The notes: generated by a model from the sequence alone, not told the origin. A stretch of 64,000 nt of DNA from Salinicoccus albus DSM 19776 (GCF_000385175.1 NZ_ARQJ01000025.1:62001-126000); one strand, 5' to 3'; shown: positions 50,008 to 59,996, numbered from the stretch's first letter. Numbers and translations: made by a program.

Positions 50008-51111
50008 TTATGACCAGATTTCATCTGCGATATTGACGACGTGTTTGATTTTCTTCCACTGTTCTTCCTCTGTCAGAAGGTTGCCCTCTTCAGTGGAAGC
50101 GAACCCGCACTGCGGACTGAGTGCCAGCTGATCGAGCGGTACGTACTTGGACGCTTCCTCGATGCGTTTTTTCACTTCTTCCTTGTCTTCAAGTTCACCA
50201 TGCTTGGAAGTGATCAGGCCTAACACGATGGTCAGGTCATCTCTGTTCACATGACGCAGTGGTTCGAATCCGCCCGCACGCTCTGTGTCATACTCAAGGA
50301 AGAAACCGTCGATATTGAGTTTGCCGAAAATTTCTGATGCGACCGGTTCATAACCGCCTGAAGAAATCCAAGTTGAACGGAAGTTGCCGCGGCAGATGTG
50401 CATCGTAATTTTCAAATCATCTGGACGGCCGGATACCGCGCCGTTGATTGTTTCCAAATATTTCTCTACAAGGCGATCCGGGTCCACTCCTTTTTCTTTC
50501 AACTGAGCCTTCTGTTCATCGGAACAGAGGTAAGCCCATGCAGTATCATCGAGCTGAAGGTATCTGCACCCTGCATCGTAAAATTTCTGGATGCCTGTTT
50601 GATATGCTGCAGCGAGATCTTTGAAGAATGCATCCTCATCCGGATAGGCTGCAGGATCAATTTCGCCGCGGAAATGCAGCATGCTCGGGCTTGGAATCGT
50701 CACCTTCGCCGTATGCGCCCCTGCCTGTGTCTTAAGGAACTTGAAATCTTCCAGAAACGGATGATCATCGAAGCCGAGTTTGCCTGTCACTTTGATCGCC
50801 CGTGACTTGGTCTGCTGGTCTTTGAACTGGATGCCGCCGCCGGACCAATATCCCTCAACGCCGCTCAGACCTTCGAGGAAATCGAAATGCCACCATGCAC
50901 GGCGGAATTCTCCATCTGTCACAGCTTCAAGGCCCGCTTCTTTTTGTTTTTCAACCACTCTCGTGATTTCTTCATTTTCAATCTCAGCCAGTTTTTCCTT
51001 CGAGATTTCACCTGTTTCAAGTTGTCTTCTTGCATTTTTAATCCGTTCAGGTCTCAGCAGACTGCCGACCTGATCTGCACGGTATATCTTTTTAGTACTT
51101 TTTGCAGTCAT
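50008..51111 (-). CDS. MetE-C-like methionine synthase family protein (YxjG/YxjH type)
   Basis: A 367-residue barrel protein related to the catalytic half of cobalamin-independent methionine synthase. RADQVGSLLRP at the start, LQLDDTAWAY in the middle, the zinc-ligand region HICRGN, FFLEYDTERAG and SPQCGFAS with the late Cys are all present. YxjG/YxjH homologues use methyl donors other than the full MetE folate domain. ATG 51111 follows GGAGTGG; GTG 51120 is less likely. It stands alone, and I saw no S-box leader in the short upstream region. Confidence 0.9.
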   Translation of the reverse strand: MTAKSTKKIYRADQVGSLLRPERIKNARRQLETGEISKEKLAEIENEEITRVVEKQKEAGLEAVTDGEFRRAWWHFDFLEGLSGVEGYWSGGGIQFKDQQTKSRAIKVTGKLGFDDHPFLEDFKFLKTQAGAHTAKVTIPSPSMLHFRGEIDPAAYPDEDAFFKDLAAAYQTGIQKFYDAGCRYLQLDDTAWAYLCSDEQKAQLKEKGVDPDRLVEKYLETINGAVSGRPDDLKITMHICRGNFRSTWISSGGYEPVASEIFGKLNIDGFFLEYDTERAGGFEPLRHVNRDDLTIVLGLITSKHGELEDKEEVKKRIEEASKYVPLDQLALSPQCGFASTEEGNLLTEEEQWKKIKHVVNIADEIWS

Positions 51112-51174
51112 GAATGCCACTCCAATTTTTATATTATATAAATACTATCATGTATATCGGATATAAAAGAACAG

Positions 51175-51366
51175 GGTGGATTTTATAATGAACCTAGCCC
51201 CTGTGATACAAAAAGCGCCATGTGAATTTCATGTTATATTGAAAGTCAACCACAACACTCAATAAAGGAATGAAATCACATGATGCTACCTCATGATAAC
51301 ACTGAATCCATCAAAGACAAACACCTCACCAAAGATGAACGGACCCAAATGATGATAAACAGATGA
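51175..51366 (+). mobile_element. IS30-family left-end fragment, copy 2
   Basis: This starts with the same GGTGGATTTTATAATGAA as copy 1 and follows it for over 100 bases (GCGCCATGTGAATTTCATG and CTCAATAAA are shared). The transposase start (ATG 51281; HDNTESIKDKHLTKDERTQ) is open for only 28 codons. The core and right end are absent. It has the same orientation as copy 1, about 10.5 kb away. Confidence 0.85.
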
Positions 51367-51435
51367 TTAGTGGAAAATCCAAACGCTATCTATAATAAGG
51401 GTTAATAATATAGTTTAAAATGGAGTAGATTAAAG

Positions 51436-52143
51436 ATGAGAATTGAATTTGTTCATGACGTTATATGTAGTTTCTGCTTTCCTATGTCATACCGTATGCG
51501 AAACATCGATGAGAAGTACTCAAATGTTGATATCAGCCACCGATCGTTTGCACTTGGATGGGAACCATCTAACTTTGAATCTATGTTCGGCTCACACGAA
51601 GCGGTTAAACCTAAAGTGCTTGGTCATTGGAAAAATGCTAACGAAAACGATGACCTGCACCGTTTCAACATCGAAGGTATGAAGGGACAAAAATTTCTGT
51701 TCCCGAACTCCAAGCAGCCTTTAATTGCCGCTAAAGCAGCTGGATTACTTAAAGGTGAAGATGGATACTGGGAAGTCTTCGATGCACTTCAAAATGCATT
51801 GTTTGTAGAAAATCAGAACATTGCAGATATGGACATCATAAACAAGGTAGTTAAACAAACATCATTGAACTTTGATGAGTGGAAAGCACTCTTTGAAGAT
51901 TCAGATACTGAAACTGCAGTATTAAAGGATCTTGAATTTGTAACGCAAAATGGTATTCGCAGTGTACCGGCATTAATTGTTGAAGATAAATATCTAATTA
52001 GTGGTGCGCAATCTCAAGCTTCAATTGAAGAGGCGCTTGAAGACATCGCTGATAAAGAGAACCTTCAACTGAATGGGTTGCAATTATTCGGCAGTGAGGG
52101 TGATGCCTGTCGAGTGGTTGACGGCCAGTGGCAATGTGATTAA
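51436..52143 (+). CDS. DsbA-family (FrnE-like) oxidoreductase
   Basis: A 235-residue thioredoxin-fold protein. CSFC at residues 11-14 is the redox motif in EFVHDVICSFCFPMS, and SVPALIVEDKYLISGAQS holds the cis-Pro loop and the FrnE C-terminal signature. There is no signal peptide, so it acts in the cytosol. The C-terminus adds two further cysteines (DACRVVDGQWQC). It lies right after the IS30 fragment, with no partner gene. Substrate unknown. Confidence 0.9.
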   Translation: MRIEFVHDVICSFCFPMSYRMRNIDEKYSNVDISHRSFALGWEPSNFESMFGSHEAVKPKVLGHWKNANENDDLHRFNIEGMKGQKFLFPNSKQPLIAAKAAGLLKGEDGYWEVFDALQNALFVENQNIADMDIINKVVKQTSLNFDEWKALFEDSDTETAVLKDLEFVTQNGIRSVPALIVEDKYLISGAQSQASIEEALEDIADKENLQLNGLQLFGSEGDACRVVDGQWQCD

Positions 52144-52509
52144 ACACTATGTATGATGTCGGACCCATGAAAACTATTCATCCAGTAAACCCTCAACATT
52201 ATAAAGATACGCTGAAGTGTATGGTCGTAGTGTGTGATAAGTAATTTTAGAGTGCGATCTTGTTGGACGCATAAGTAGACTCCTCCAGTTACCATAATTT
52301 TGAAAATCGCCAGAATCCATATTCACTTGGATTTTTTGAAGAGTCTCTCCGCTTGCTATAGGGACAATATTCTAAATGTTGCCAGCGGACAGCTGTTTTT
52401 TCGATTATTGCTACAAAATACACTCTTTGAACAATAATAAGTTTTTGAATATTATCTGTGTTACAGTTAACCTTGATTAAATAATTTCGTATGTAACCGG
52501 AGGCATCGT
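52144..52509. other. Intergenic region with a short ORF, no supported gene
   Basis: A 31-codon frame from ATG 52149 to TAA 52244 (ending LKCMVVVCDK) looks somewhat protein-like but has no ribosome site and may be a remnant. The rest is AT-rich with no hairpin or motif that I can support. Confidence 0.3.
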
Positions 52510-53274
52510 ATGAACAATTGGATTCTATATCTGATCGGTATCATCTTCTTCATCATTGCAGGTTACCTGCTTCTAGGCAAAATCAGTTGGTTCAGCCGTG
52601 CTGAGATATACAGGACCATAAAGCCAAAGAATGCAAAAACAGAAAATACACCCGAAGACTTGTTTGATTTCTATGTTGAACACTCACATACAGAAATCAA
52701 GTATGAATTATGGGAAGGCTCAGACGGCAATAAAAAAGTGAAGGCAGCATTTTTTGATAGTGACATTGCAGACGTCCCTCTGATATCAAATTTCATTGCG
52801 GAAGAAAAATATTACAAAGAAAAATCATTGGGTAATATTACACAATGTATAAAATTTCTCGGTTTCATTGAAAGTATGAGCAATTCAAACGCTCTGGTCC
52901 GAACTGCAAGACACGTTGCTTATAACGTACTTAAACCGTTGATGTTATACTTGCTCATGATTTTTATCATTTTATATGGTTTTATATTCATAATCATAGA
53001 TCAGGATATCGGAATGTTCGTAGAATTCCTCCCTTTTTTCCTGCTTGTCGGAGTGTTCATATATAGTTTCCACCTTATAAAAGAATTTAGCGTCTATATT
53101 TCTCAAAACTTACGTTCCCTTCGATTTGCTAAAGCATTTGGATTATCCGATGATGAATACAAAGCAATTTCTGGATATTTATGGAAAAACTATTTTCTCT
53201 ATGTCATCTTTCAGGCAGTGAAGATTTTTATCATCATAACATTCGCTTTTCTGATTCTTGTTATGCTTCAGTAA
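52510..53274 (+). CDS. Membrane protein, unknown
   Basis: A 254-residue protein with an N-terminal helix (about 4-22), a soluble part of about 110 residues, two adjacent helices (about 140-190) and a C-terminal helix (about 230-252). ACCGGAGGC precedes the ATG. No catalytic motif or family recognised. It is monocistronic; a large hairpin follows. Confidence 0.75.
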   Translation: MNNWILYLIGIIFFIIAGYLLLGKISWFSRAEIYRTIKPKNAKTENTPEDLFDFYVEHSHTEIKYELWEGSDGNKKVKAAFFDSDIADVPLISNFIAEEKYYKEKSLGNITQCIKFLGFIESMSNSNALVRTARHVAYNVLKPLMLYLLMIFIILYGFIFIIIDQDIGMFVEFLPFFLLVGVFIYSFHLIKEFSVYISQNLRSLRFAKAFGLSDDEYKAISGYLWKNYFLYVIFQAVKIFIIITFAFLILVMLQ

Positions 53275-53299
53275 CCAGTGTGATGATACATCTTGTTTT

Positions 53300-53339
53300 G
53301 TAACGCCACCCATTATAGCAACATAATGGGTGGCGTTAC
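53300..53339. terminator. Perfect 17-bp hairpin after the membrane gene
   Basis: GTAACGCCACCCATTAT (53300-53316) and ATAATGGGTGGCGTTAC (53323-53339) are perfect arms over a 6-base loop. It lies where a terminator is expected but lacks a T-tract on either strand. Confidence 0.55.
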
Positions 53340-53515
53340 TATACAGCCAAAGTGAGCACTGTATAAACGTCAGACCCGATAAGATAGTACGAAAGCGATA
53401 AAAAATGATTGAAGTATTCATGCAGAGCGATGCGGTTATTCATTCTCCCCTGCTGAGTTCGTACTGATTCTATGATATAATTATCTTATTATGGAAATGA
53501 TACGGGGAGATATAC

Positions 53516-53941
53516 ATGAAGCAGTTACTGAATATTTCTAATATTGACAACGTAGAATTCACAGGTGTCTCTTTCATCGACGATGTTGTCGGCATCGATG
53601 AAAAGAGGATCTTTATCGATATGAAGCATTTCAATCGTCTTGATCTGAAATCCGAGAAAGTGGAACTGGCCATCAACCAGAAGTCATTGTCCGATTATAT
53701 GGAAGAACGGAATAAGACTCTGCTTAAACAAGAAAACTATGCTGAATTTGACCATATGAACAATATGCTCGGTATGCTGGAACATGACTTTTTCAGTATT
53801 GATAAGATCAAACTGTTCTACCGTGATGAAAATAATCTGTCCGGTGAATATATCATTGACACATCGGATGAAGATGAGGCTGGTATGGCAAGCGAAACAC
53901 ATGATGGTGAATTGATATTGACTGTAAAATCTATTGACTAA
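53516..53941 (+). CDS. Conserved-looking soluble protein, unknown
   Basis: A 141-residue acidic protein with alternating strand-like segments, preceded by CGGGGAGATAT. No motif recognised and no membrane segment. It has its own terminator downstream and no obvious partner. Confidence 0.7.
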   Translation: MKQLLNISNIDNVEFTGVSFIDDVVGIDEKRIFIDMKHFNRLDLKSEKVELAINQKSLSDYMEERNKTLLKQENYAEFDHMNNMLGMLEHDFFSIDKIKLFYRDENNLSGEYIIDTSDEDEAGMASETHDGELILTVKSID

Positions 53942-53946
53942 TCATA

Positions 53947-54003
53947 AAAAACACCTTCGATTGAGTACTTGATTCATTGTACCTCTTCGAAGGTGTTTTA
54001 TAT
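53947..54003. terminator. Terminator between two convergent genes
   Basis: AAAACACCTTCGA (53948-53960) and TCGAAGGTGTTTT (53987-53999) pair over a long loop, with A- and T-runs on both sides, so it can serve the upstream gene and the convergent symporter. Confidence 0.8.
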
Positions 54004-54051
54004 TGTCTTACATAATGAGCTTGCTTAATTGGAATCCCTGTTTAACATCCA

Positions 54052-55461
54052 TTATTCAGCGGCTTCTTTCATGCCTTTATTTTTATTTTGGGTAAATATT
54101 GTAACTATGATAAGAACAATGATAGCTGCCGGCACAGAAATGATGACAGAGTTTATGCCAGTGGCCTCCAGATAGAAAATTTCCCAGACTAACGTCGTTA
54201 CCAGCCCTGTCAGCATAGATGCCAGACCTCCTGCTTTTGTCACTTGCGGGAATAAGAATACTGCCAATAATGCAGGTGTAATTCCTGCCCCGTATACTGT
54301 ATAAGCGTACATTTGCACTGATAATACAGTTGGGAAATACATGGTCAGCAGAAATGCAATAATCCCCAGAACCGGTATGAGAAATCTTGTATAAATAAGT
54401 TTCTGATGGTCATTGATATCTGTCTTAATATATTTTGAGAAGAAATCATAAATGACACTGGTCGCTGCGGACAACAGATATGAGTTGCCAGTAGTAACGA
54501 TAAATGCCGTTAGAGCTGCTATCAGTATACCTCCAACAGCAATTGGCAATATACTTGAAAGAGCGATGACTGCCATACCCGGATCGATATTCGGGAACAA
54601 TGAGCGTGAAATGAAAGCAAGGATTGAAATGATTGGTGTGACAATAATGAGACCGATAATCCACCCTGCAGTACCCAATTTTGTCGTCTTATCGTTATTT
54701 GATGCTGTCACCCTCTGATAGATGTTCTGATCCCCCAATAATAGGAACAAGGTTGGCAGATAATATCCCATTAACTGGACAAAGGTGAGACCACCTGTAA
54801 TTTCCATATGACTTTCCGGTACATTTGAAGTAATTTCATTCCATCCACCACCCATTGATATAGCAATTGGCAATGCGATAATGAGGCCGATAATGACCAG
54901 AAAGGCACTGGCTGCATCTGTCGGTGCCACAGACATTAACCCGCCGATCGTTGCCAGGAAAATAATAATGACAGCGCCTATAATCGTCCCCATCTCAGGA
55001 GAAATTCCTGTGGATACACTCAAGATAAATCCAAGTCCCTGATATTGGTAGGATACTATCCCGACAAATGCCAGAATAATAATCACTGCTGCAAGGACAC
55101 TTGCCCACTTTCCATATTTCATTTCCAGTATTTCTGCAACAGTATGTTTACCATAATTTTTGATTTTTGATGCAATCAAAAATATTGTCAGAATCCCTAT
55201 CAATGACGGAATTGTGCTCATTAAAGCCGGCCATAACCCAAATGAATAAGCGAGTGAGTTTTGACCGCCTGTAACAGAACCGCTTCCGACCCATGTAGCT
55301 AACAGTGTTCCCATTAAAACAATGGGTCCAAGTGACTTACCAGCGAGTATGAAATCATCACTGGTCGTAATTTTTTTGGAATAATAAATACCCAGTATCA
55401 ACATGAAGATACCATAACCAATGACAAACCATATCAACGCCGGCTGGCTTGTAAATTCCAT
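54052..55461 (-). CDS. Sodium:solute symporter family transporter
   Basis: A 469-residue polytopic protein of the SSS family with about thirteen hydrophobic segments. DDFILAGKSLGPIVLMGTLLATWVGSGSVTGG at the N-terminal side and VVSY...GL with later GAGITPALLAVF are family-like. I chose ATG 55461, with AGGGCGGGG upstream; the frame to 55518 is not supported. The substrate is not set by sequence (proline, pantothenate or a carboxylate are all known). It is monocistronic, divergent from the YjiH-2 operon. Confidence 0.88.
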   Translation of the reverse strand: MEFTSQPALIWFVIGYGIFMLILGIYYSKKITTSDDFILAGKSLGPIVLMGTLLATWVGSGSVTGGQNSLAYSFGLWPALMSTIPSLIGILTIFLIASKIKNYGKHTVAEILEMKYGKWASVLAAVIIILAFVGIVSYQYQGLGFILSVSTGISPEMGTIIGAVIIIFLATIGGLMSVAPTDAASAFLVIIGLIIALPIAISMGGGWNEITSNVPESHMEITGGLTFVQLMGYYLPTLFLLLGDQNIYQRVTASNNDKTTKLGTAGWIIGLIIVTPIISILAFISRSLFPNIDPGMAVIALSSILPIAVGGILIAALTAFIVTTGNSYLLSAATSVIYDFFSKYIKTDINDHQKLIYTRFLIPVLGIIAFLLTMYFPTVLSVQMYAYTVYGAGITPALLAVFLFPQVTKAGGLASMLTGLVTTLVWEIFYLEATGINSVIISVPAAIIVLIIVTIFTQNKNKGMKEAAE

Positions 55462-55659
55462 AAAAAAACCCCGCCCTTTTGTTTGTAAAGTTAAGTTAAT
55501 ATGAATCCAACATAGCAAACTGAAAATATAGTTTCAAATGATGATTTATTAAGAATCTGAATATCATATTGAAAAATCAGGACTGATCCAATTGCTATGT
55601 TAAGCGACCAGGAAATCATTTCACTCTGGTACTTCAAATGGTAGAATCAACATAAACCA

Positions 55660-55761
55660 ATGGATGGTAAAGTTGCTAAATTATCTCAAGGTCTGCCTTC
55701 AGATTCAGCATGCGAAAGTTGCGAGGGTAAGTTCTATGAATTTAAAACAGAATGGGGATGA
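55660..55761 (+). other. Short ORF with CxxC before the second YjiH gene
   Basis: A 33-codon frame from ATG 55660 contains ACESCEGKFYEFKTEWG and overlaps the start of the next gene. There is no clear ribosome site. It could be a leader peptide or the tail of a lost gene. Confidence 0.25.
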
Positions 55762-57131
55762 GTGTTTTGAATGATTCTAAAAAGAATCCTGACAGTAATT
55801 CAATAACTACAAAAGGGTTGTTAAAGTTTTTAATTCCTTCATTATTCGGTATTATAATATTTTTAGTGCCGATAAGGGATGCAGATAATAATTTTAATAT
55901 TCTGCTCGGCGTCATCACAGAATATTTTATTGATTTACTTTCTGATTTTCTTCCGTTAGTGATCACTCTAGTCATTGTCGTTTCAACTGTGTTTTCAGTT
56001 ATTACATATTTTTTTAAACCAAAGTTTATCACTGCTTCCAAAATACTGAATTCGTTGTTTAATACAACTTTGCTATGGTTGATTATAAGGGTAATCGGAA
56101 TGATCGCAATAATAATGACATACTTTCAGACCGGCCTCGAAGTCGTATATTCTGAAGTGACAGGCGGCACGATGATGGGATTATTGACGACACTGATCAT
56201 GTGGTTTTTAGTCGCTTCATTTTTAATGCCTTATCTGATTAATTTTGGAATAATGGAATTTACCGGAACAATTTTGAGAAAGGTCATTAAACCATTGTTT
56301 ACCTTACCGGGCAGATCAGCGATCGATTTGCTTGCATCATGGATAGGAAATGTCAATGTCGGCGTGGTGTTAACCCGTGAACAGTATAATCGCGGATTTT
56401 ATACTGGGAGAGAGGCAGTGGCCATCGCAACAAATTTTTCAGCGGTTTCTCTGCCATTTTGTCTTGTTATTGCGCGTTTACTGGAAGTGGATCATGTCTT
56501 CCCATTACTTTATCTGACGATCGTTATTACCGGTATTATTTGTGCAATGATTATTCCGAGGATTCCGCCAACATCCAGAATCCCCGATACGTTTCTTGTT
56601 GAAAATCACTATACTGAAAAGGTGCCCGAGCATAAATCCAGGTTTGTATGGGCTTTGGAACAGGGGGTAAACCGTGCAGAAAGATCCGGCTCCTTCAAAA
56701 AGCAGCTAAAACAGGGGTTTGAAGTTTTTGTGGATATTTCATTCGTGCTTATACCTCAAGTGATGGCAATTGGAACGATCGCATTGATTTTAGCTGAATT
56801 TACGCCTCTTTTTACAATAATTTCTCAGCCAATGGTGTATGTATTGGAGTTTCTGCGCATCCCTGAAGCAGAAGCTGTAGCGCCGGCTACAATCACCGGC
56901 TTTATCGATATGTTCATCCCGGCAGTGCTGGCAGCAGGAATCGAAGCAGAAATGACACGGTTCTTTATCGCCGCCTTATCATTGGTCCAAATCATTTATC
57001 TGACAGAAATGGCAACGTTAATTATTATTTCAAAAATGCCTGCGAATATATGGAAACTGTTAATTATATTCATTGAAAGAACCATTATTTCAATGCCGAT
57101 TATTGCGATTATTGCCCATATTATCTACTAA
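55752..57131 (+). CDS. YjiH-family membrane permease, second copy
   Basis: A 459-residue protein with about ten hydrophobic segments. PGRSAIDLLASWIGNVNVG (about residues 190-208) is the same signature as in the hut permease, and overall length and layout match. The start is uncertain: ATG 55752 or TTG 55767, the latter with GGGGATGA at proper spacing. A D-2-hydroxyacid dehydrogenase follows 20 bases on with a strong ribosome site, so the permease probably imports its substrate or a precursor. Confidence 0.85.
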   Translation: MGMSVLNDSKKNPDSNSITTKGLLKFLIPSLFGIIIFLVPIRDADNNFNILLGVITEYFIDLLSDFLPLVITLVIVVSTVFSVITYFFKPKFITASKILNSLFNTTLLWLIIRVIGMIAIIMTYFQTGLEVVYSEVTGGTMMGLLTTLIMWFLVASFLMPYLINFGIMEFTGTILRKVIKPLFTLPGRSAIDLLASWIGNVNVGVVLTREQYNRGFYTGREAVAIATNFSAVSLPFCLVIARLLEVDHVFPLLYLTIVITGIICAMIIPRIPPTSRIPDTFLVENHYTEKVPEHKSRFVWALEQGVNRAERSGSFKKQLKQGFEVFVDISFVLIPQVMAIGTIALILAEFTPLFTIISQPMVYVLEFLRIPEAEAVAPATITGFIDMFIPAVLAAGIEAEMTRFFIAALSLVQIIYLTEMATLIIISKMPANIWKLLIIFIERTIISMPIIAIIAHIIY

Positions 57132-57151
57132 TATTTTCAAGGAGGGTATTT

Positions 57152-58123
57152 ATGATTAAAGTCGTTCGCACTTTCGATTTCCCGGGTGCACTTGAAATTG
57201 AGAAAGAGATTTTAGGTGATGAAGTGGAAATTATAGAAGCACCGTCTTTTACTGAAGACGATTTAATTGAAAACTGCAGGGGTGCAGATGCAGTGATTTG
57301 TGAATATGAGCCTTTTACAAAAAGAGTTATAGATGCCCTGCCTGAGTTAAAGCTGATTGCATTTGGTACAATAGGGTTTAATTATGCAGATGTGGAGCAT
57401 GCGAAATCTAAAAATATTGCTGTCTCCCATATTTCAAAATACTGCATTAAAGAAGTTGCGGATTATACTATGGGTATGATGTTGATGTTGAATCGCAGAA
57501 TCAATTATTTTCATGATAATGTTAAAAAAGACAGAATATGGGGCTTTGATGCTTTTCCAAACATGAGAAGATTTGAAACACAAACAATAGGTCTTTTGGG
57601 GTTTGGTAATATCCCTCGATTGATTGCTGAAAGATTGAAACCATTTGGACCAAAAGTGCTGGCCTACGATCCGTTTGTTGATAAACATGAAGCTAAAAAT
57701 AATTATAATACAGATATGGTATCCTATGAGAAAGTATTGGCAGAGGCAGATATATTAAGTATTCACCTCCCGGTCAACAAAGAAACTGAAAAGATGATTA
57801 ATGATGAGAGTATTGCAAAAATGAAAGATGGTGTGATTCTAATCAATGCCGCCAGAGGACAGCTGGCAGATGAACCTGCTATTCTGAATGCGATTAAATC
57901 AGGGAAAATACAACATTACGCTGCTGATGTACTGAGTGAAGAAGATCCGGATTTAAGCAGCCATCCATTTATGGAATATGAGAATATAATTCTTACACCG
58001 CATATTGCATTTTATTCACAGGAATCAGTTCGTGAAGCTTCAGTTGAAAGTGCAGCAAATGTGAAGCAATTTTTCCAAGGGAATTATAAAGAAGCTCAAA
58101 TTGTGAACGGTGTCTATCTTTAA
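57152..58123 (+). CDS. D-2-hydroxyacid dehydrogenase (C-terminal-binding-protein type)
   Basis: A 323-residue NAD(P) dehydrogenase. GLLGFGNIPRLIAERL (about 150) is the nucleotide loop; NAARGQLADE gives the catalytic Arg, SEEDPDLS the Glu and LTPHIAFYS the His. FGTIGFNYADVEHAKSKNI is a typical substrate-side motif. CAAGGAGGG precedes the ATG. It is the second gene of the YjiH-2 operon; the terminator follows. The physiological substrate is unknown. Confidence 0.92.
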   Translation: MIKVVRTFDFPGALEIEKEILGDEVEIIEAPSFTEDDLIENCRGADAVICEYEPFTKRVIDALPELKLIAFGTIGFNYADVEHAKSKNIAVSHISKYCIKEVADYTMGMMLMLNRRINYFHDNVKKDRIWGFDAFPNMRRFETQTIGLLGFGNIPRLIAERLKPFGPKVLAYDPFVDKHEAKNNYNTDMVSYEKVLAEADILSIHLPVNKETEKMINDESIAKMKDGVILINAARGQLADEPAILNAIKSGKIQHYAADVLSEEDPDLSSHPFMEYENIILTPHIAFYSQESVREASVESAANVKQFFQGNYKEAQIVNGVYL

Positions 58124-58148
58124 TATGTTTAGATTCAGGTACACAAAC

Positions 58149-58192
58149 ATACCACCGCGCTAAAAAAAGTTTAGCGCGGTGGTATTTCTTCT
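58149..58192. terminator. Terminator after the YjiH-2 operon
   Basis: Perfect 16-bp arms ATACCACCGCGCTAAA (58149-58164) and TTTAGCGCGGTGGTAT (58170-58185) over an AAAAG loop, followed by TTTCTT. It lies between convergent operons. Confidence 0.85.
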
Positions 58193-58253
58193 GTAACTTG
58201 GACTTATCTTCCTGGCTTATCCCTGTCGTTTGCGACAATTCCAGTTTCTCAGC

Positions 58254-59894
58254 TCACTTCTCATTTTCCCGCATGTTCAGCAAATACTGAGGCGCATCCA
58301 TCGGATCCGTTACGACAAGTTCAATCAGACTCATCCCATCATACTGTTCGGCCTTTTGAATGGCAGCATCCAACTCCCCATTCGTTCGAACCACTGCTTT
58401 AAATATATCAGCCGAACCGGCGAATCCTTCGGCCAGAGTCATATGATCCCATCTCGGGATATCGTTATAATCGGCGAAAGGGTGATCAATGTTTAAATAT
58501 CGTTCAATCGTATATCCCTGATTGTTCAATATGAAAACAATGGGTTTGCAGCCGTTTTCAATGAGTGTACTGAGTTCTTGTATGGTGAATTGCAAAGCCC
58601 CTTCACCAATGAATAGTAACACCCGGCGGTCGTCTGATGCGATAGCTGCGCCTAATGCTGCCGGGGTTGCATAGCCGATGCTCTGCCACGCGCCGTGGGA
58701 AATGAAAAACGCACCGCTTGGCAGTTTAACCTGACTCATCCCGTAAGAAAGAGTGCCGGTATCAATGATCATGACATCATCTTGTTTAAGCATTTTCTGA
58801 AAGCGCGGATAATACGCTGCAGCTGCCAGTTTTTCTTCCGGTGCACCGACCACTGTATCATAGATAGACGCTAGCGATTCTACCGGACCCGCTTCTCGAT
58901 ACTCCAATTTCTGCAATGCTTTTAAAGCGTCCGCTGCATAGATATTTTTATATGCCTTTTCCGTCACGATCATAGAGTGCGGATGAATGATGATCATCTT
59001 TTCAGGGTCCAAATCAGCAGTGTACTTAGCCGTATTAAAATCTGACCATAACAACCCGACTGCGATGATACAATCGGCATCTTCCACCCGGGCACGGACA
59101 TTCGAATCTCCAAAGGCTCCGGCATACATTCCAATGTACTGGGGATGTTCTTCATCAAAGCCGCCTTTACCCTGCAGCATTTGCGCGACCGGAACATTCA
59201 TTTTTTCGGCAAGGGTTTCTACGTAAGGCTCCAGATTATAGCGCAAGGTGTTAAAATCCACAAGCAGGACTGTGTTGGCTGCCTGATCCAGCCGCTGCTC
59301 TGCCTCCTCCACCGCGGCCTGCAATGCTTTGTTGTCCGCAGCCATCCCGGCCTCTTCATCCCTGAGTGGCCCCACGGGTTCCAGCACCTGGTCCATGGGG
59401 CAATCCAGATAGACTGGTTTCTTTTTTTCCCTGGCGATACGAATAGCTTTGGGAATTTCAATTCCGGCGTTCTCAGCCGTAATTTTAACAGCATAACCGG
59501 TGATGTGCGCATGCATTTTTCTAAACACGTCAAAATCTCCGTCCATCAAACTGTGATGGAGGTTTTGTCCCTCCTGTTGATCATTCAAATCCGGAGAACC
59601 GATAATGTGTATCAGCGGGATATTTTCACTGTAAGATCCGGCGATAGCGTTGCTGGCACTCAATTCCCCTACGCCAAACGTCGTGATCAACGCGCCCATC
59701 CCCTTGACGTGGGCGTACCCATTCGCCGCATAGCCGGCATTTAACTCATTGCGGTTATCGATTAACTCCATGCCCTCATAAGTTTCAAGTGTATCGAGCA
59801 ACGGAAAATTAAAATCTCCCGGCACGCCAAAAATTTCGTCTATTCCCTCTTTTTGTAAGCATTGAAATAAAAATTCGCCAACGGTCACTGTCAT
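58254..59894 (-). CDS. Indolepyruvate/2-oxo-acid decarboxylase (ThDP-dependent)
   Basis: A 546-residue enzyme of the pyruvate/indolepyruvate decarboxylase family that makes an aldehyde from a 2-oxo acid. FGVPGDFNFPLLD and NRNELNAGYAANGYA hold the catalytic Glu51 region; the ThDP-Mg motif starts IGEGALQFT and ends LNNQGYT near 440-470. The exact substrate (indolepyruvate, branched-chain 2-oxo acids) is not set. GGAGGAC precedes the ATG. It lies between two hydroxyacid dehydrogenases, one on each strand. Confidence 0.93.
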   Translation of the reverse strand: MTVTVGEFLFQCLQKEGIDEIFGVPGDFNFPLLDTLETYEGMELIDNRNELNAGYAANGYAHVKGMGALITTFGVGELSASNAIAGSYSENIPLIHIIGSPDLNDQQEGQNLHHSLMDGDFDVFRKMHAHITGYAVKITAENAGIEIPKAIRIAREKKKPVYLDCPMDQVLEPVGPLRDEEAGMAADNKALQAAVEEAEQRLDQAANTVLLVDFNTLRYNLEPYVETLAEKMNVPVAQMLQGKGGFDEEHPQYIGMYAGAFGDSNVRARVEDADCIIAVGLLWSDFNTAKYTADLDPEKMIIIHPHSMIVTEKAYKNIYAADALKALQKLEYREAGPVESLASIYDTVVGAPEEKLAAAAYYPRFQKMLKQDDVMIIDTGTLSYGMSQVKLPSGAFFISHGAWQSIGYATPAALGAAIASDDRRVLLFIGEGALQFTIQELSTLIENGCKPIVFILNNQGYTIERYLNIDHPFADYNDIPRWDHMTLAEGFAGSADIFKAVVRTNGELDAAIQKAEQYDGMSLIELVVTDPMDAPQYLLNMRENEK

Positions 59895-59996
59895 ATTCGA
59901 AAGTCCTCCTTAAAAGCTTTAGTTAGGAGTTCCCTATTAATAAGAAATTTACACATTTTATGGCCTGAATGTCGGAAGAATCAATTTGACTTAACA

